Below, piece after piece: positions 16,070 to 24,804 of a DNA stretch of 42,634 bases. Positions within the stretch are counted from its first letter, which is position 1. Each line of letters opens with the position of its first letter. Position numbers and translations under genes: made by a program. The stretch spans positions 1 to 42,634 of the forward strand of contig JAEUQF010000054.1 of NCBI GenBank assembly GCA_016789745.1. Reading direction: 5' to 3'. Source of the stretch: Bryobacterales bacterium. GTDB lineage: Bacteria; Acidobacteriota; Terriglobia; Bryobacterales; Bryobacteraceae. The notes beneath the pieces were generated by a model. It was given only the letters and a program-made list of their open reading frames with translations. It made no database searches and was not told the origin of the DNA.

Positions 16070-16774
16070 ATGATCAGGCTGGACGGTCAGTTCCCCACCA
16101 CTCGCTGGACCCTCGTGCTCGGCGCCGCCACCGGCGAGTTGCGCGGCGAGGCCATGCAATGGCTCTGCGAGCACTACTGGCAGCCCATCTACGCCTACGT
16201 CAGGCGCCGCGGCCATGATCCCTCACAAGCCCAGGACCTCACCCAAGGCTTTCTGATCCAGTTCCTCGAGAAGCGTTCCATCGAATCCGCCCACCCCGAT
16301 CGCGGCCGATTCCGTTCCTATCTGCTCGGAGCGCTTAAATATTTCCTCGCCGACCGCCACGACTTTCAACAGGCCGCGGTTCGCGGCGGGGCTGCTACCT
16401 TCCTGCCCCTGAGCTTTCCCGAAGGCGAAGAACTGTATCTGCAGTCTCCGCAGAACCTCTCTCCCGATGCCCTGTATGAGCGCCATTGGGCCCTTTCGGT
16501 GATTGAGCGCGTGCTGAACCTGATGCATGCCGAACAGGAGGCCATGGGGAAAGCCCGGCAGTTCCAGGAACTCCGAAGCTTCCTCACCGGGGATGAGGAT
16601 TACCGCGCCGCCGCCGCAGCGTTGGGCATGAGTGATGGTGCTATTCGCGTCGCGGTGCACCGCCTGCGGCGCCGTTACCGCGATCTGCTGGTGGCGGAAA
16701 TCGCCGACACGGTTTCCTCCAGCGCGGATGTCGATGAGGAAATCCACCACCTAATTAATGCTCTGTCCCGCTAG
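16070..16774 (+). CDS. ECF-type RNA polymerase sigma factor
   Basis: 234 residues from ATG 16070; TTG 16055 is in frame but less likely. The N-terminal region 2 is characteristic (FPTTRWTLVL, LCEHYWQPIYAYVRRRG, AQDLTQGFLIQFLEK), and the region-4 helix-turn-helix is near residues 180-215 (YRAAAAALGMSDGAIRVAVHRLRRRYRDLL). This is the type of ECF-like sigma factor that in acidobacteria and planctomycetes is encoded beside Ser/Thr kinases, as here (kinase 50 bp downstream). A target could be the GTAACA-type promoters of the PEP-CTERM genes; that is inferred from proximity and needs testing. Confidence 0.85.
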   Translation: MIRLDGQFPTTRWTLVLGAATGELRGEAMQWLCEHYWQPIYAYVRRRGHDPSQAQDLTQGFLIQFLEKRSIESAHPDRGRFRSYLLGALKYFLADRHDFQQAAVRGGAATFLPLSFPEGEELYLQSPQNLSPDALYERHWALSVIERVLNLMHAEQEAMGKARQFQELRSFLTGDEDYRAAAAALGMSDGAIRVAVHRLRRRYRDLLVAEIADTVSSSADVDEEIHHLINALSR

Positions 16775-16789
16775 CGGCTGCGTATGCGT

Positions 16790-16820
16790 GTAACAAATCG
16801 CACCCGAATTCCGAAGTAAC
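16790..16820 (+). promoter_or_regulatory. Shared GTAACA-N19-AGTAAC element, copy 3
   Basis: GTAACA (16790-16795), 19 bp, AGTAAC (16815-16820) on the plus strand between the sigma factor and kinase genes. AGTAAC ends 4 bp before the kinase ATG, so if it is a promoter -10 region the kinase mRNA would be leaderless or nearly so. Otherwise it is an operator. Confidence 0.5.
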
Positions 16821-16824
16821 CGCT

Positions 16825-19632
16825 ATGGAGACGGCACGCTGCACTCGATGTGGATCCCGGGAGCGTTCCGCCGGATACGGCCTCTGCGCGCACTGCCTGC
16901 TAACCGCCGCGCTGCAGACCGCCGAACTCCCCGTCGATGACCGCTTCGGTAACTATGAGCCGGTTGCCGTGCTTGGCGAAGGCGGCATGGGCATCATCTA
17001 CCTGGCCGAACAGACTGCGCCCCTCCGCCGTACCGTGGCCCTCAAGGTGCTCAAGCAGGACGGAAACGGCAAAAGCGCCGCTGAGCGCTTTGAACGCGAG
17101 CGTCAGAGCCTAGCCTGCCTGGGCCACCCCAACATTCCGGCCATCTATGATGCCGGTGTCAGCGAGCGCGGTGTGCCGTTCTTCGTCATGGAGTACGTAG
17201 AGGGCAGCCCTCTCACCGTGTGGTGCGACCAGCACCGCCTCCGCATCCGCGAGCGCCTGCAACTGTTCTGCCAGATCTGCGAAGCCGTGGAGCATGCCCA
17301 CCGCCACGGCGTCCTCCACCGCGACCTGAAACCCGCCAACCTCCTCGTCACGGGTGCCAACGGCCAGCCCTGCGTCAAAGTGATCGATTTTGGCCTCGCC
17401 CGCCTGCAGGACTGGCACACCTTCGCCCGCGACCAGATCTCCGGTTACGCCCAAATCGCCGGCACGCCGGAGTATATGAGTCCGGAGCAGGCCGCCGCCC
17501 CGGAATCCGCCGTCGGCCCGCACACCGATGTCTATTCCCTCGGCATCGTGCTCTACGAACTGCTCTCCGGGTTGCTGCCGTTCGAGAGTTCCGCCTGGGG
17601 CCAGCGCAGCGCAGGGGAGATCCTGAAGCTGATTTGTGACACGGATCTTCCTCCGGCCGCCCGGCGATTCCGCCGTGAAGGGCCGCACGCGGCTGAAATC
17701 GCCCGCGCCCGAAACACCGAGCTTCGTCAACTAGCCGCCAGCCTGGCCGGGGATCTGGCGGTGATTCTGCGCAAAGCCACCGAAAAACTTCCTGCGGACC
17801 GGTATCGTTCCCCGGGCGCGCTTGCCGCCGACATCCAGCGTTATCTACGCCACGAACCCCTCGAAGCCCGCCAGGGCGATACCGGCCACCGTGTGTCGAA
17901 GTGGGCCCGCCGCCATCGCCACGCTCTCGCCGGCGCCGCACTGGTTTGCGCAATCGTCACGGTGGCTGCGGCTGTCTCTATCGCCAAGCGTCCCACGCCC
18001 CGGCTTGCTGTGGAACATCTCATTCCCTTCACGGCTTTTGAAGGACAGGAATCGTCGCCCTCGTTTTCGCCCGACGGCCACAGCATCGTGTTTTCCTGGA
18101 ATGGTCCGGAGCGCGAGAATTTCGATCTCTACCTGGCCGATTCCCCCGGTGCGCCGCCGCGCCGCCTCACCACGTCGCCAGCTGCCGATGTCAGCCCCGC
18201 CTGGTCTCCAGACGGCAAGACCATCGCCTTTCTTCGCGGGTCAAAGCCCCTGGATTGCGAGTTGATGCTGCTCGATCTGGCCACCGGCCAGGAAACCGCA
18301 CTCCGCACGCTCCGCGTCTGGTACTCGCACCAGACCCGCAATCTCGACTGGACCCCGGATGGCAAGTGGATCGTCTTTCTCAACAACGATCGCAACGGAA
18401 GGTCCGCCCCCAAGTTGTTCTCCCCGGCAACCGGCGAATTCCGCCCCATGCTGCCGGCTGCCGACAAGGCCGAATTCCTCCAACCCGCCATGTCGCCCGA
18501 CGGCCGCTCGCTGGCCTACCTCTACGACGATCTGCAATTCCAGACCATCCGCGTCCAGCCGCTTTCAGCCGACTACCAGCCAGTTGGCGCCGCCCGCACC
18601 ATCTCCAACGGCCGGTCCCCCACTTGGCTGCCGAACGGCGATCTGCTGTTTCAAACCTGGGCCCGCGGCCGGCCCCGCATCGCTCGCTGGTCCGCCGCCA
18701 GCGGCGTCCTCGACACCGTGGACGAGTTGGACGACCGTATGGTGGAAGTCGCCGCTTCGCGCCAGGGCAACCGAATCGCCCTCGGCATCAGTAAGTTCAA
18801 CTCGGATATCTGGAATTTCCATCTCAACGGGACAGAAAGGCTGCAGAGCCGGGTGCCGGTGGCAGCCTCCAATTCCGATGAGTCCGACATCGAACTCTCC
18901 CCCGACGGCCGGACGCTGGCCTTTGTTTCCAGCCGCTCCGGCCGGCGCCAGGTGTGGCTGGCCACGCTGGACGGTTCCGCCCCACGCCAGGTGACCTTTG
19001 GCGATTCGGTCCGTCGCGGCCCGAACTGGCTCCCGGATGGCCGTACCCTTCGCTTCGGGACGCGCAACGAAGAGGTCCGCAAGTTCTGGCGGCTTGATAC
19101 CGTCACCGGCAAAGTCGAGTTCGAACGCGACGATGTCTACATCGAGCACGCCCCCCCGGACGGGAAATGGATCTTCTACCGCCGCGCGGTGGGCGACCAG
19201 AATCGCCTCTTCCGCTCCCCCGCAGACAATCCGAAAGCAGCCCAGTCCGTCGTTGCGAAACGCCAGTGTTTCGGTTCTGTGGTGGATCCTTCCGGCAAGT
19301 GGATCTATTTCAATGACCTGCCCTCTGGTTCGTCCACGCTCTGGCGCATCCCTACCGACGGCAGCCCGACGGACGAGCGCGTAGTGGAGGCAGTCCAGGC
19401 CCGCGCCTTCGCCGTATCGAAATCGGGAATCTACTTCGCCCGCCAGCTCTCGAGTTCCCGCTGGGGCCTCTACTTCCAGCCGCACGGCGAGAAGGCCGAG
19501 ACACTGCTGGCGGAGATCAACCGCAGGCCTACCGGACGGATCAGTGTCTCGCCCGACGAACGGGAACTGGTGCTGGAGGTCGCGGTACAGGAAGGGAACG
19601 ATATCCTGCTGGCAACGCTGGTCGAGCGCTAG
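16825..19632 (+). CDS. Transmembrane Ser/Thr protein kinase with TolB/WD40-like sensor
   Basis: 935 residues. An N-terminal zinc-ribbon-like segment (CTRC ... CAHC, Cys6, 9, 21, 24) precedes a Pkn-type kinase domain (residues about 44-350): glycine loop GEGGMG 51-56, Lys74 in VALK, HRD 165-167, DFG 188-190, GTPEYMSPEQ. All catalytic residues are present. A basic segment and one membrane helix (near residues 370-390) link it to an extracytoplasmic region of PD40/TolB-type propeller repeats (SPSFSPDG, PAWSPDGKTIAF, ELSPDGRTLAFVS). It probably senses something outside the inner membrane and signals inward. The sigma factor gene upstream is a likely partner. Confidence 0.9.
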   Translation: METARCTRCGSRERSAGYGLCAHCLLTAALQTAELPVDDRFGNYEPVAVLGEGGMGIIYLAEQTAPLRRTVALKVLKQDGNGKSAAERFERERQSLACLGHPNIPAIYDAGVSERGVPFFVMEYVEGSPLTVWCDQHRLRIRERLQLFCQICEAVEHAHRHGVLHRDLKPANLLVTGANGQPCVKVIDFGLARLQDWHTFARDQISGYAQIAGTPEYMSPEQAAAPESAVGPHTDVYSLGIVLYELLSGLLPFESSAWGQRSAGEILKLICDTDLPPAARRFRREGPHAAEIARARNTELRQLAASLAGDLAVILRKATEKLPADRYRSPGALAADIQRYLRHEPLEARQGDTGHRVSKWARRHRHALAGAALVCAIVTVAAAVSIAKRPTPRLAVEHLIPFTAFEGQESSPSFSPDGHSIVFSWNGPERENFDLYLADSPGAPPRRLTTSPAADVSPAWSPDGKTIAFLRGSKPLDCELMLLDLATGQETALRTLRVWYSHQTRNLDWTPDGKWIVFLNNDRNGRSAPKLFSPATGEFRPMLPAADKAEFLQPAMSPDGRSLAYLYDDLQFQTIRVQPLSADYQPVGAARTISNGRSPTWLPNGDLLFQTWARGRPRIARWSAASGVLDTVDELDDRMVEVAASRQGNRIALGISKFNSDIWNFHLNGTERLQSRVPVAASNSDESDIELSPDGRTLAFVSSRSGRRQVWLATLDGSAPRQVTFGDSVRRGPNWLPDGRTLRFGTRNEEVRKFWRLDTVTGKVEFERDDVYIEHAPPDGKWIFYRRAVGDQNRLFRSPADNPKAAQSVVAKRQCFGSVVDPSGKWIYFNDLPSGSSTLWRIPTDGSPTDERVVEAVQARAFAVSKSGIYFARQLSSSRWGLYFQPHGEKAETLLAEINRRPTGRISVSPDERELVLEVAVQEGNDILLATLVER

Positions 19633-19657
19633 CGGACACTGGGAGCCGGAACAGCGC

Positions 19658-20845
19658 TTAGGGCCTGGGGAGCGCCGTGCGAATGCGCTCCAACCCTACG
19701 CCGAGCAGCCCCTTGGCCACCGCATCCAGAGCCGCCTCCGGGCCCCGGAGGTGAATGGTGCGGTGCACGTGCTCCTGCGTGCGGCCTGGGGCCAGCGCGG
19801 CGGCCGGCGAGGAGGACTCCAGTTCGTAGAAGCTCCCCATCTGGCCATCGTCGCTATAGCTATTGATCACGTCCCCGGCAAACGGCTGCTCCTGCCGTTT
19901 CCACTGCGAGTTCACATAGCGGGAGGCGCCTGCGGGCAGCGTGTATTGGACGATGGTGAGCACGCCCGCGCGCGGGTCGTAACTGCCCATCACCGGCAGG
20001 GCGCGGGACGGGCCGACGCCGATTTTGCTGCGATAGCGGCCATCGGCGCGGAAGAAGACGGTGCGGGCATCGGTAGTCAGACGGGCGGCGGGTACCTTGC
20101 CGAAGTAATCGTCATTCACGCGAGGGGCGGCGCCGGCGTCGCGGATGGGAATCACCACGGTCATCTCGGGCGATGCCTCGAACATGCCGAGAATCCAGAT
20201 GGAGAGCAGACCGGCCTGTTCGGTCCAGGCGGAGGTGCCGCGGTTGGTGACGCGGTTGACGGATTCAAAGGCCACCGCCGTCACGCCGGCCGGTGCCTGG
20301 GCGACGCGCAGATTGCGCCACACCTCGGCGGTGGGCAACAGACGGATGTCGCGCTCCACGCCCACGTCGAATCGCGTGCCGGACCAGTTCGCCAGCGTGA
20401 AGCGGCGGGAAAAGCGAACGCTGGCGGCATCGCGGCTCACCACGTCGAAGGGCTCGGTGTCGAGGGCGGGCGGCGTCTGCCAGTGGTCGCGGTCGAAAGG
20501 GTCGCTCTGGGCAAAGAAGATCGCGAACTGGCCGCCTTCGGGGCCCAGCCAGAAGCGATCCTCGCCGCCGAAGGGGTTCATGTGCGGGACCAGCTTGCGG
20601 GAGGCGATGAGCGTGCGATTGATCCATCCATAGCTGGGCCCGGCGGCGCCTCCGTCGGTGCTGGTCATGACGCGCCCCTGCCAGGCGGGGACAACGGCCA
20701 CCTGCGCGCGGCCATCGGCGGAGCGCAGCACAATCACTTCGGTGTGTTTTTGGAGGAACGCCAAATCTTCCTGGAAGGCGGAGGCTGCCCAGGCGGGCAC
20801 GGCGGCTAGCATCAGCCACAGCAGAGAGCGGCAGGTGTATGTCAT
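19658..20845 (-). CDS. Secreted DUF6786-like protein
   Basis: 395 residues from ATG 20845, with an AAGAAGG upstream; the in-frame ATG at 20878 would put a basic leader before a normal signal peptide (LLWLMLAAVPAWAA). Recognisable strings are GGEDRFWLGPEGGQFAIFF and YGWINRTLI. These resemble DUF6786 proteins of Bacteroidetes and planctomycetes, whose function is unknown. The fold looks all-beta (galactose mutarotase/supersandwich-like), so a carbohydrate-related role is possible. It is convergent with the kinase gene (25 bp) and divergent from the WD40 gene. Moderate confidence in the family name. Confidence 0.7.
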   Translation of the reverse strand: MTYTCRSLLWLMLAAVPAWAASAFQEDLAFLQKHTEVIVLRSADGRAQVAVVPAWQGRVMTSTDGGAAGPSYGWINRTLIASRKLVPHMNPFGGEDRFWLGPEGGQFAIFFAQSDPFDRDHWQTPPALDTEPFDVVSRDAASVRFSRRFTLANWSGTRFDVGVERDIRLLPTAEVWRNLRVAQAPAGVTAVAFESVNRVTNRGTSAWTEQAGLLSIWILGMFEASPEMTVVIPIRDAGAAPRVNDDYFGKVPAARLTTDARTVFFRADGRYRSKIGVGPSRALPVMGSYDPRAGVLTIVQYTLPAGASRYVNSQWKRQEQPFAGDVINSYSDDGQMGSFYELESSSPAAALAPGRTQEHVHRTIHLRGPEAALDAVAKGLLGVGLERIRTALPRP

Positions 20846-20913
20846 CGGAGACCTTCTTGGGCAAAGACCATTTGCCATGATAGACCCATCGCCGCCGCTG
20901 CGCCTGTAGGGGT

Positions 20914-21807
20914 ATGAGACGGATTGCTTTGTTGTTGCCGCTGGCGTTGGCGACGTGCGTGTTCGCTGACCCGGTTGTTCTCAAGGGGCACACGCGCGAT
21001 GTCAACGCTGTTGCCTGCTCGGTCGATGGGAGCCTCGTGGTATCGGGGGGCGATGACGGGGCGATGGTCCTTTGGGATATGGCGCAACGCCAGAGGAAGT
21101 CGGCGTTACCGGGCGACGCCGTGTTGTCGGTGGCGGCAAGCTCCGACGGCAACCGCGCGGCGGCGGGCGAGCGGTACAACAAAGTCCGCCTGACGGACGC
21201 CGCGGGCGGGCCGCCGAAGCTGTTGGAAGGGCACACGGCGGGGGTGATCGCGGTGCAGTTCACTGCCGACGGCAAGACCTTGCTATCGGTGGCAAAGGAC
21301 GGGAACATCCGCGCCTGGGATGCCGCGAGCGGAGCCGGGCAGGGCGCGCCGCAGCGCATTCCCGATGCTTTGGATGCCGCAGCCGTCACGACCGATGGCA
21401 AGTGGGCTGCTGGCGGAGCGGGAGGCTTCGTCTACTTGCAGAACCTCGGCACGAAGAAGCTGGCGTGGAAGGCGGCTCAGCCGGCCAATTGTAAGTCCGT
21501 GGCCATTGCGCCCGATGGTGGCCTGGTGGCGGCCGGGCTTGGGAACAGCACGGTGGTTCTGCTGGACGTGGCAGGCAAGGAGTCCGGCCGAATCGAAGGC
21601 GTGGATGCCAATGGACTGGCATTCTCCGCGGATGGAACGAAGCTGGCGGCCGCGGGCCATGACAACCTGGTGTATCTCATTGATGTGGCGGCGAAGAAGG
21701 TGCTCCAGGTCTGGAAGGGTCATGAGCGCACGGTGCGCGGGGTCTGTTGGCTGGGCGGTGCGGTGGTCTCCGGCAGTGCCGATATGACGGTGCGCCTGTT
21801 TGAGTAA
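20914..21807 (+). CDS. Periplasmic WD40-repeat protein
   Basis: 297 residues with a signal peptide (ALLLPLALATCVFA) and six to seven WD40 blades over the whole remainder (for example LKGHTRDVNAVACSVDG, LLEGHTAGVIAVQF, VWKGHERTVRGVCW). The length fits one seven-bladed propeller. Propellers of this kind are scaffolds for protein contacts; no enzymatic motif is seen. It ends 5 bp before the stop of the convergent alkaline-phosphatase-like gene. Confidence 0.8.
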   Translation: MRRIALLLPLALATCVFADPVVLKGHTRDVNAVACSVDGSLVVSGGDDGAMVLWDMAQRQRKSALPGDAVLSVAASSDGNRAAAGERYNKVRLTDAAGGPPKLLEGHTAGVIAVQFTADGKTLLSVAKDGNIRAWDAASGAGQGAPQRIPDALDAAAVTTDGKWAAGGAGGFVYLQNLGTKKLAWKAAQPANCKSVAIAPDGGLVAAGLGNSTVVLLDVAGKESGRIEGVDANGLAFSADGTKLAAAGHDNLVYLIDVAAKKVLQVWKGHERTVRGVCWLGGAVVSGSADMTVRLFE

Positions 21808-21812
21808 GGCGA

Positions 21813-23273
21813 TTACTGCCAGAACGGACGGCCGGGCAGCTCAGGAACCGCCATACCTACGCCGTGGAGGATAGTGGCGGAGATATCTTCCATCCGCATG
21901 ACGCCATCGGGTGGGGCCGGCCGGCGGTTGCCGGCGAGGATCGAGAACGCGCCGGGGATGTGATTGCCGGAACGGCCCACGGTTTCGACCGTGCGCTGGA
22001 TGGAGCCGAAGCGCGGGGAGCGAACGCCGCTGGATGGAGCTGGGGAGTCGCGCCGCCAGCGAACGATCAGGTCTGGGAGCTGGCCCAGGCGCGGACCGGT
22101 GCCGAACATCTCTTCGGGACGGAAGATACGGTCGACACAGGGCTGGCCCTGCTCATCGGTAAAGGTGGCGAGCCCGTCGCGGATCTGCTGCTCGAGTTCG
22201 GGCAATTCGCTGGGTTTGACGAGGCCGTCGCGCTCGCGGCCGTGGACATTGAACTGGATGAAGCCGGGGTAGTCGGTAGGCAGGCAGAAGGCGCGGGTAC
22301 GCTGCCAGTCCAGGCGAGGGGTGGAGAGCTTGGCCATCATGCGGAGGGCTGCATCGTCGGACAGGCGGTCGGCCAGCCAGCGGCGAAGCGGGCGCGGGAG
22401 TGCCACACGCAGGAAGTTGACTGGCGGCCTCGCCTCCTGTTCGCCCAGAACGCGGCGCAGCATTTGGGGCAACAGGTCGGCCCAGTGGGGCACCTTGCCC
22501 ATGCCCTTGGCATAGGCGATGAGGATGGCGGCCCCGGCGGGCAATACAGCCAGAACCTCACCCAGCATACGGTCATAGCCGCGGGCCAGATCCAGGCGGG
22601 TCCCTTCGAGTTCGGCGCGAAGGGTGCGGTCGCCGATGGAGGGCAGTTCGTAGAATTGGTGGCCGGCCAGATGGAGGGCGCAGCAGTTCAGCCAGAGGCA
22701 ATCCGGGGGATCCTGGAGGGCGGCGAGGGCGGCAGACTGGAGGCGGGCGGGCGCCTGGAGTAGCGCCTGGCGCAGGTGGCGCATATCAGAAGGGATGATG
22801 GCCCCGAACACCTCGTCGGCGCGCGGGGAGGGGCCGATGGGGCGCAGGAGCCGGGCGGTTCTGGGGGCATCGGAGGACCAATCGTGCAGCAGCACGCGGG
22901 CGCGGAATTGCAGGCCAGAGACAGCATAGCCATGACGGAGCGCGAGCGGTTCCAGTTCCGGAGGATCGAGGACGACGACGCGCTTCCCTGCCCTGTCCAT
23001 GCGGGTGAGGATGGTCTCCGGATAGGGGAAGAAAGAGGCAACGACGATGCGCTGCTCGCGCGGGTTCCACTGCAAGGGGAAATACTGCCCATGCTGGGCG
23101 GGACCGATGCCGCCGTACAGAGTGGGGTAGGCGAGACCGGCGAGGGCCGCCGCGTCGACGGGCAGAATTGTACCGGAGCGTGCCAGGGATGCCAAGTTCG
23201 GCAGCGTGCCGGAGGCCATGTGGGCCTGCAACCAATCGGCGTTTTCCGAATCGAGACTGACAACCAGCAGCAT
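21813..23273 (-). CDS. Alkaline-phosphatase-superfamily protein (phosphodiesterase-like), possibly divergent
   Basis: 486 residues, ATG 23273. N-terminal metal-site-like Asp8 (VSLDSENADW), then AYPTLYGGIGPAQHGQYFPL, the usual nucleophile/G-x-x-P-x-x-HG region of phosphodiesterase/nucleotide pyrophosphatase enzymes, and a C-terminal His site (RSGNHIPGAFSILAG). Two other sites are altered: the D-x-x-x-H motif is LHLAGHQF and the usual DHG motif is replaced by AYAKGMGKVPHW. It may therefore have unusual metal binding or be inactive. No signal peptide. It is divergent from the GMC oxidoreductase gene with a 28-bp gap. Confidence 0.7.
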   Translation of the reverse strand: MLLVVSLDSENADWLQAHMASGTLPNLASLARSGTILPVDAAALAGLAYPTLYGGIGPAQHGQYFPLQWNPREQRIVVASFFPYPETILTRMDRAGKRVVVLDPPELEPLALRHGYAVSGLQFRARVLLHDWSSDAPRTARLLRPIGPSPRADEVFGAIIPSDMRHLRQALLQAPARLQSAALAALQDPPDCLWLNCCALHLAGHQFYELPSIGDRTLRAELEGTRLDLARGYDRMLGEVLAVLPAGAAILIAYAKGMGKVPHWADLLPQMLRRVLGEQEARPPVNFLRVALPRPLRRWLADRLSDDAALRMMAKLSTPRLDWQRTRAFCLPTDYPGFIQFNVHGRERDGLVKPSELPELEQQIRDGLATFTDEQGQPCVDRIFRPEEMFGTGPRLGQLPDLIVRWRRDSPAPSSGVRSPRFGSIQRTVETVGRSGNHIPGAFSILAGNRRPAPPDGVMRMEDISATILHGVGMAVPELPGRPFWQ

Positions 23274-23301
23274 GTAGTGATTATGGTACCCTCGGAGTCG
23301 T

Positions 23302-24804
23302 TTGCAATCGACAGAGAAGCCTGCGGGGGATGTGCTGGTGGTTGGTGCCGGGCCTGGTGGCGCAACGCTGGCTTATGCGCTGGCGAAGGCCGGGTGTCAG
23401 GTTATGGTGATCGAGAGGGGCGCGGACCTGTCGCGGGACGAAACCCTGCGGGGGATGCCTCCCGAGACGACCGCCGCCTATCAGACGGCGGGGGAAAGCG
23501 AGCGGCGGCGGCTGTCCGCGGCGGGCGGGCGTTGCACCGATACGTTCACGAACGAAGGCAGCGGGCAGTTGTTTGTACCGTTTGTGGGGTGCGGGACGGG
23601 CGGATCGTCAAGCCTGTATGGGATGGCTTTGGAACGGCGGTACCGACACGACTTCGAGGGCTGGCCGGTGAGCTACGACGAGATGGCGCCGTGGTATGCC
23701 GAGGCGGAGCGGCTGTATGAGGTGCAGGGGTCGCCGGACCCGTTGCGGGCGGTGGAGGCAGGTTGCCTGGCGCCGGGGGTGCCGTTGTCAGAAGCCAACG
23801 CGATGATGTTCGGGCACCTGGAGAGCCGCGGGTTGCATCCTTACCGGCAGCATGTGGCGTGCCGGCGCGTGGCAGGTTGCGGACTGTGCCAGAGCTATCT
23901 GTGCGCGCAGGCGGGATGCAAGCGGGACGCGCGGACGGTGTGTCTGGAGCCGGCGATCGCCGGCGGGAGAGTGCGGCTGCTGGCGGAGGCGGAAGTGGCC
24001 GGACTGGAAGCATCGGCTGGGCACGTGACGGCCGCGGTGGTGAAGCATCGCGGGGAGACTTTGCGGGTGGCGGCGCGGGTGTTCGTGGTGGCGGCGGGCG
24101 CGCTGGCGACGCCACGCCTGCTGGCCCGATCGGGCCTGGCGCAGCGTTCGGGGCTATTGGGCCGGCGATTGATGCGCCATGCGATTGACCTGTTCGTGTT
24201 GGCGTTGGGCCCGCGCCATGCGGAGGCGGGCGAGGCTAAGGAACTGGCGTTGAACGACTATTACGCCATGCCGGGGCAGATGCTGGGTACCGTGCAGGCG
24301 TTCGGCATGGCGCCGACGCTGGAGTATTTGCGAAATAAGCCGGGACGGAATTTGTGGAAGATGCTGGGGCCGGCGGCAGTGCCGGTGGCGCGGCTGTTTG
24401 CCCGGGCGCCGATTGTGGCGGGCATTCTGGCCGATGAGCCCTCGGCGGACAACGGCGTTATGGATGGGCCGCGGGGGCCACATCTGCGGTATCGGCTGGG
24501 GGCGCTGGATCAGAATCGCCGGCTGCAACTGCGAAGGCGCATTCTGCGGGCGTTTGCGCGGTATGGGCCGGTGCGGGTGTTTGGGACGTCGGAGTTGCCG
24601 GCGCTCGGGCATGTGTGCGGGACGGCGATGTTTGGAGAGCGGCCGGAGAACAGCGTATTGGACCGCTACAACCGCGTTCACGAGATGGAGAATCTCTACG
24701 TGACGGATGCGTCGTTCTTCCCGACCAGCGGGGGTGTGAATCCAGCCTTGACGGTGATGGCGAACGCGCTGCGGGTGGCTCACCACCTGGAGGCAGTGCT
24801 GTGA
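23302..24804 (+). CDS. GMC-family FAD oxidoreductase
   Basis: 500 residues. The Rossmann FAD-binding motif (VVGAGPGGATLAYALAKAG) begins at residue 13, so the start must lie at or near TTG 23302; a GTG codon at 23332 would be too late. A GMC-type C-terminus is present (GHVCGTAMFGERPENSVLD, then LYVTDASFFPTSGGVNPALTV). The mid region has several cysteines (CRRVAGCGLCQSYLCAQAGC) suggesting a ferredoxin-like or metal-binding insert, seen in some long GMC enzymes. It likely oxidises an alcohol; the substrate is unknown. It overlaps the glycosyltransferase gene by 4 nt (GTGA), so the two are co-translated. Confidence 0.85.
   Translation: MQSTEKPAGDVLVVGAGPGGATLAYALAKAGCQVMVIERGADLSRDETLRGMPPETTAAYQTAGESERRRLSAAGGRCTDTFTNEGSGQLFVPFVGCGTGGSSSLYGMALERRYRHDFEGWPVSYDEMAPWYAEAERLYEVQGSPDPLRAVEAGCLAPGVPLSEANAMMFGHLESRGLHPYRQHVACRRVAGCGLCQSYLCAQAGCKRDARTVCLEPAIAGGRVRLLAEAEVAGLEASAGHVTAAVVKHRGETLRVAARVFVVAAGALATPRLLARSGLAQRSGLLGRRLMRHAIDLFVLALGPRHAEAGEAKELALNDYYAMPGQMLGTVQAFGMAPTLEYLRNKPGRNLWKMLGPAAVPVARLFARAPIVAGILADEPSADNGVMDGPRGPHLRYRLGALDQNRRLQLRRRILRAFARYGPVRVFGTSELPALGHVCGTAMFGERPENSVLDRYNRVHEMENLYVTDASFFPTSGGVNPALTVMANALRVAHHLEAVL

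Noticed and set aside
19544..20809. A 421-codon frame on the plus strand
   Set aside because: It overlaps the end of the kinase gene and the DUF6786-like gene on the other strand, is Gly/Arg/His-rich, and has no features.
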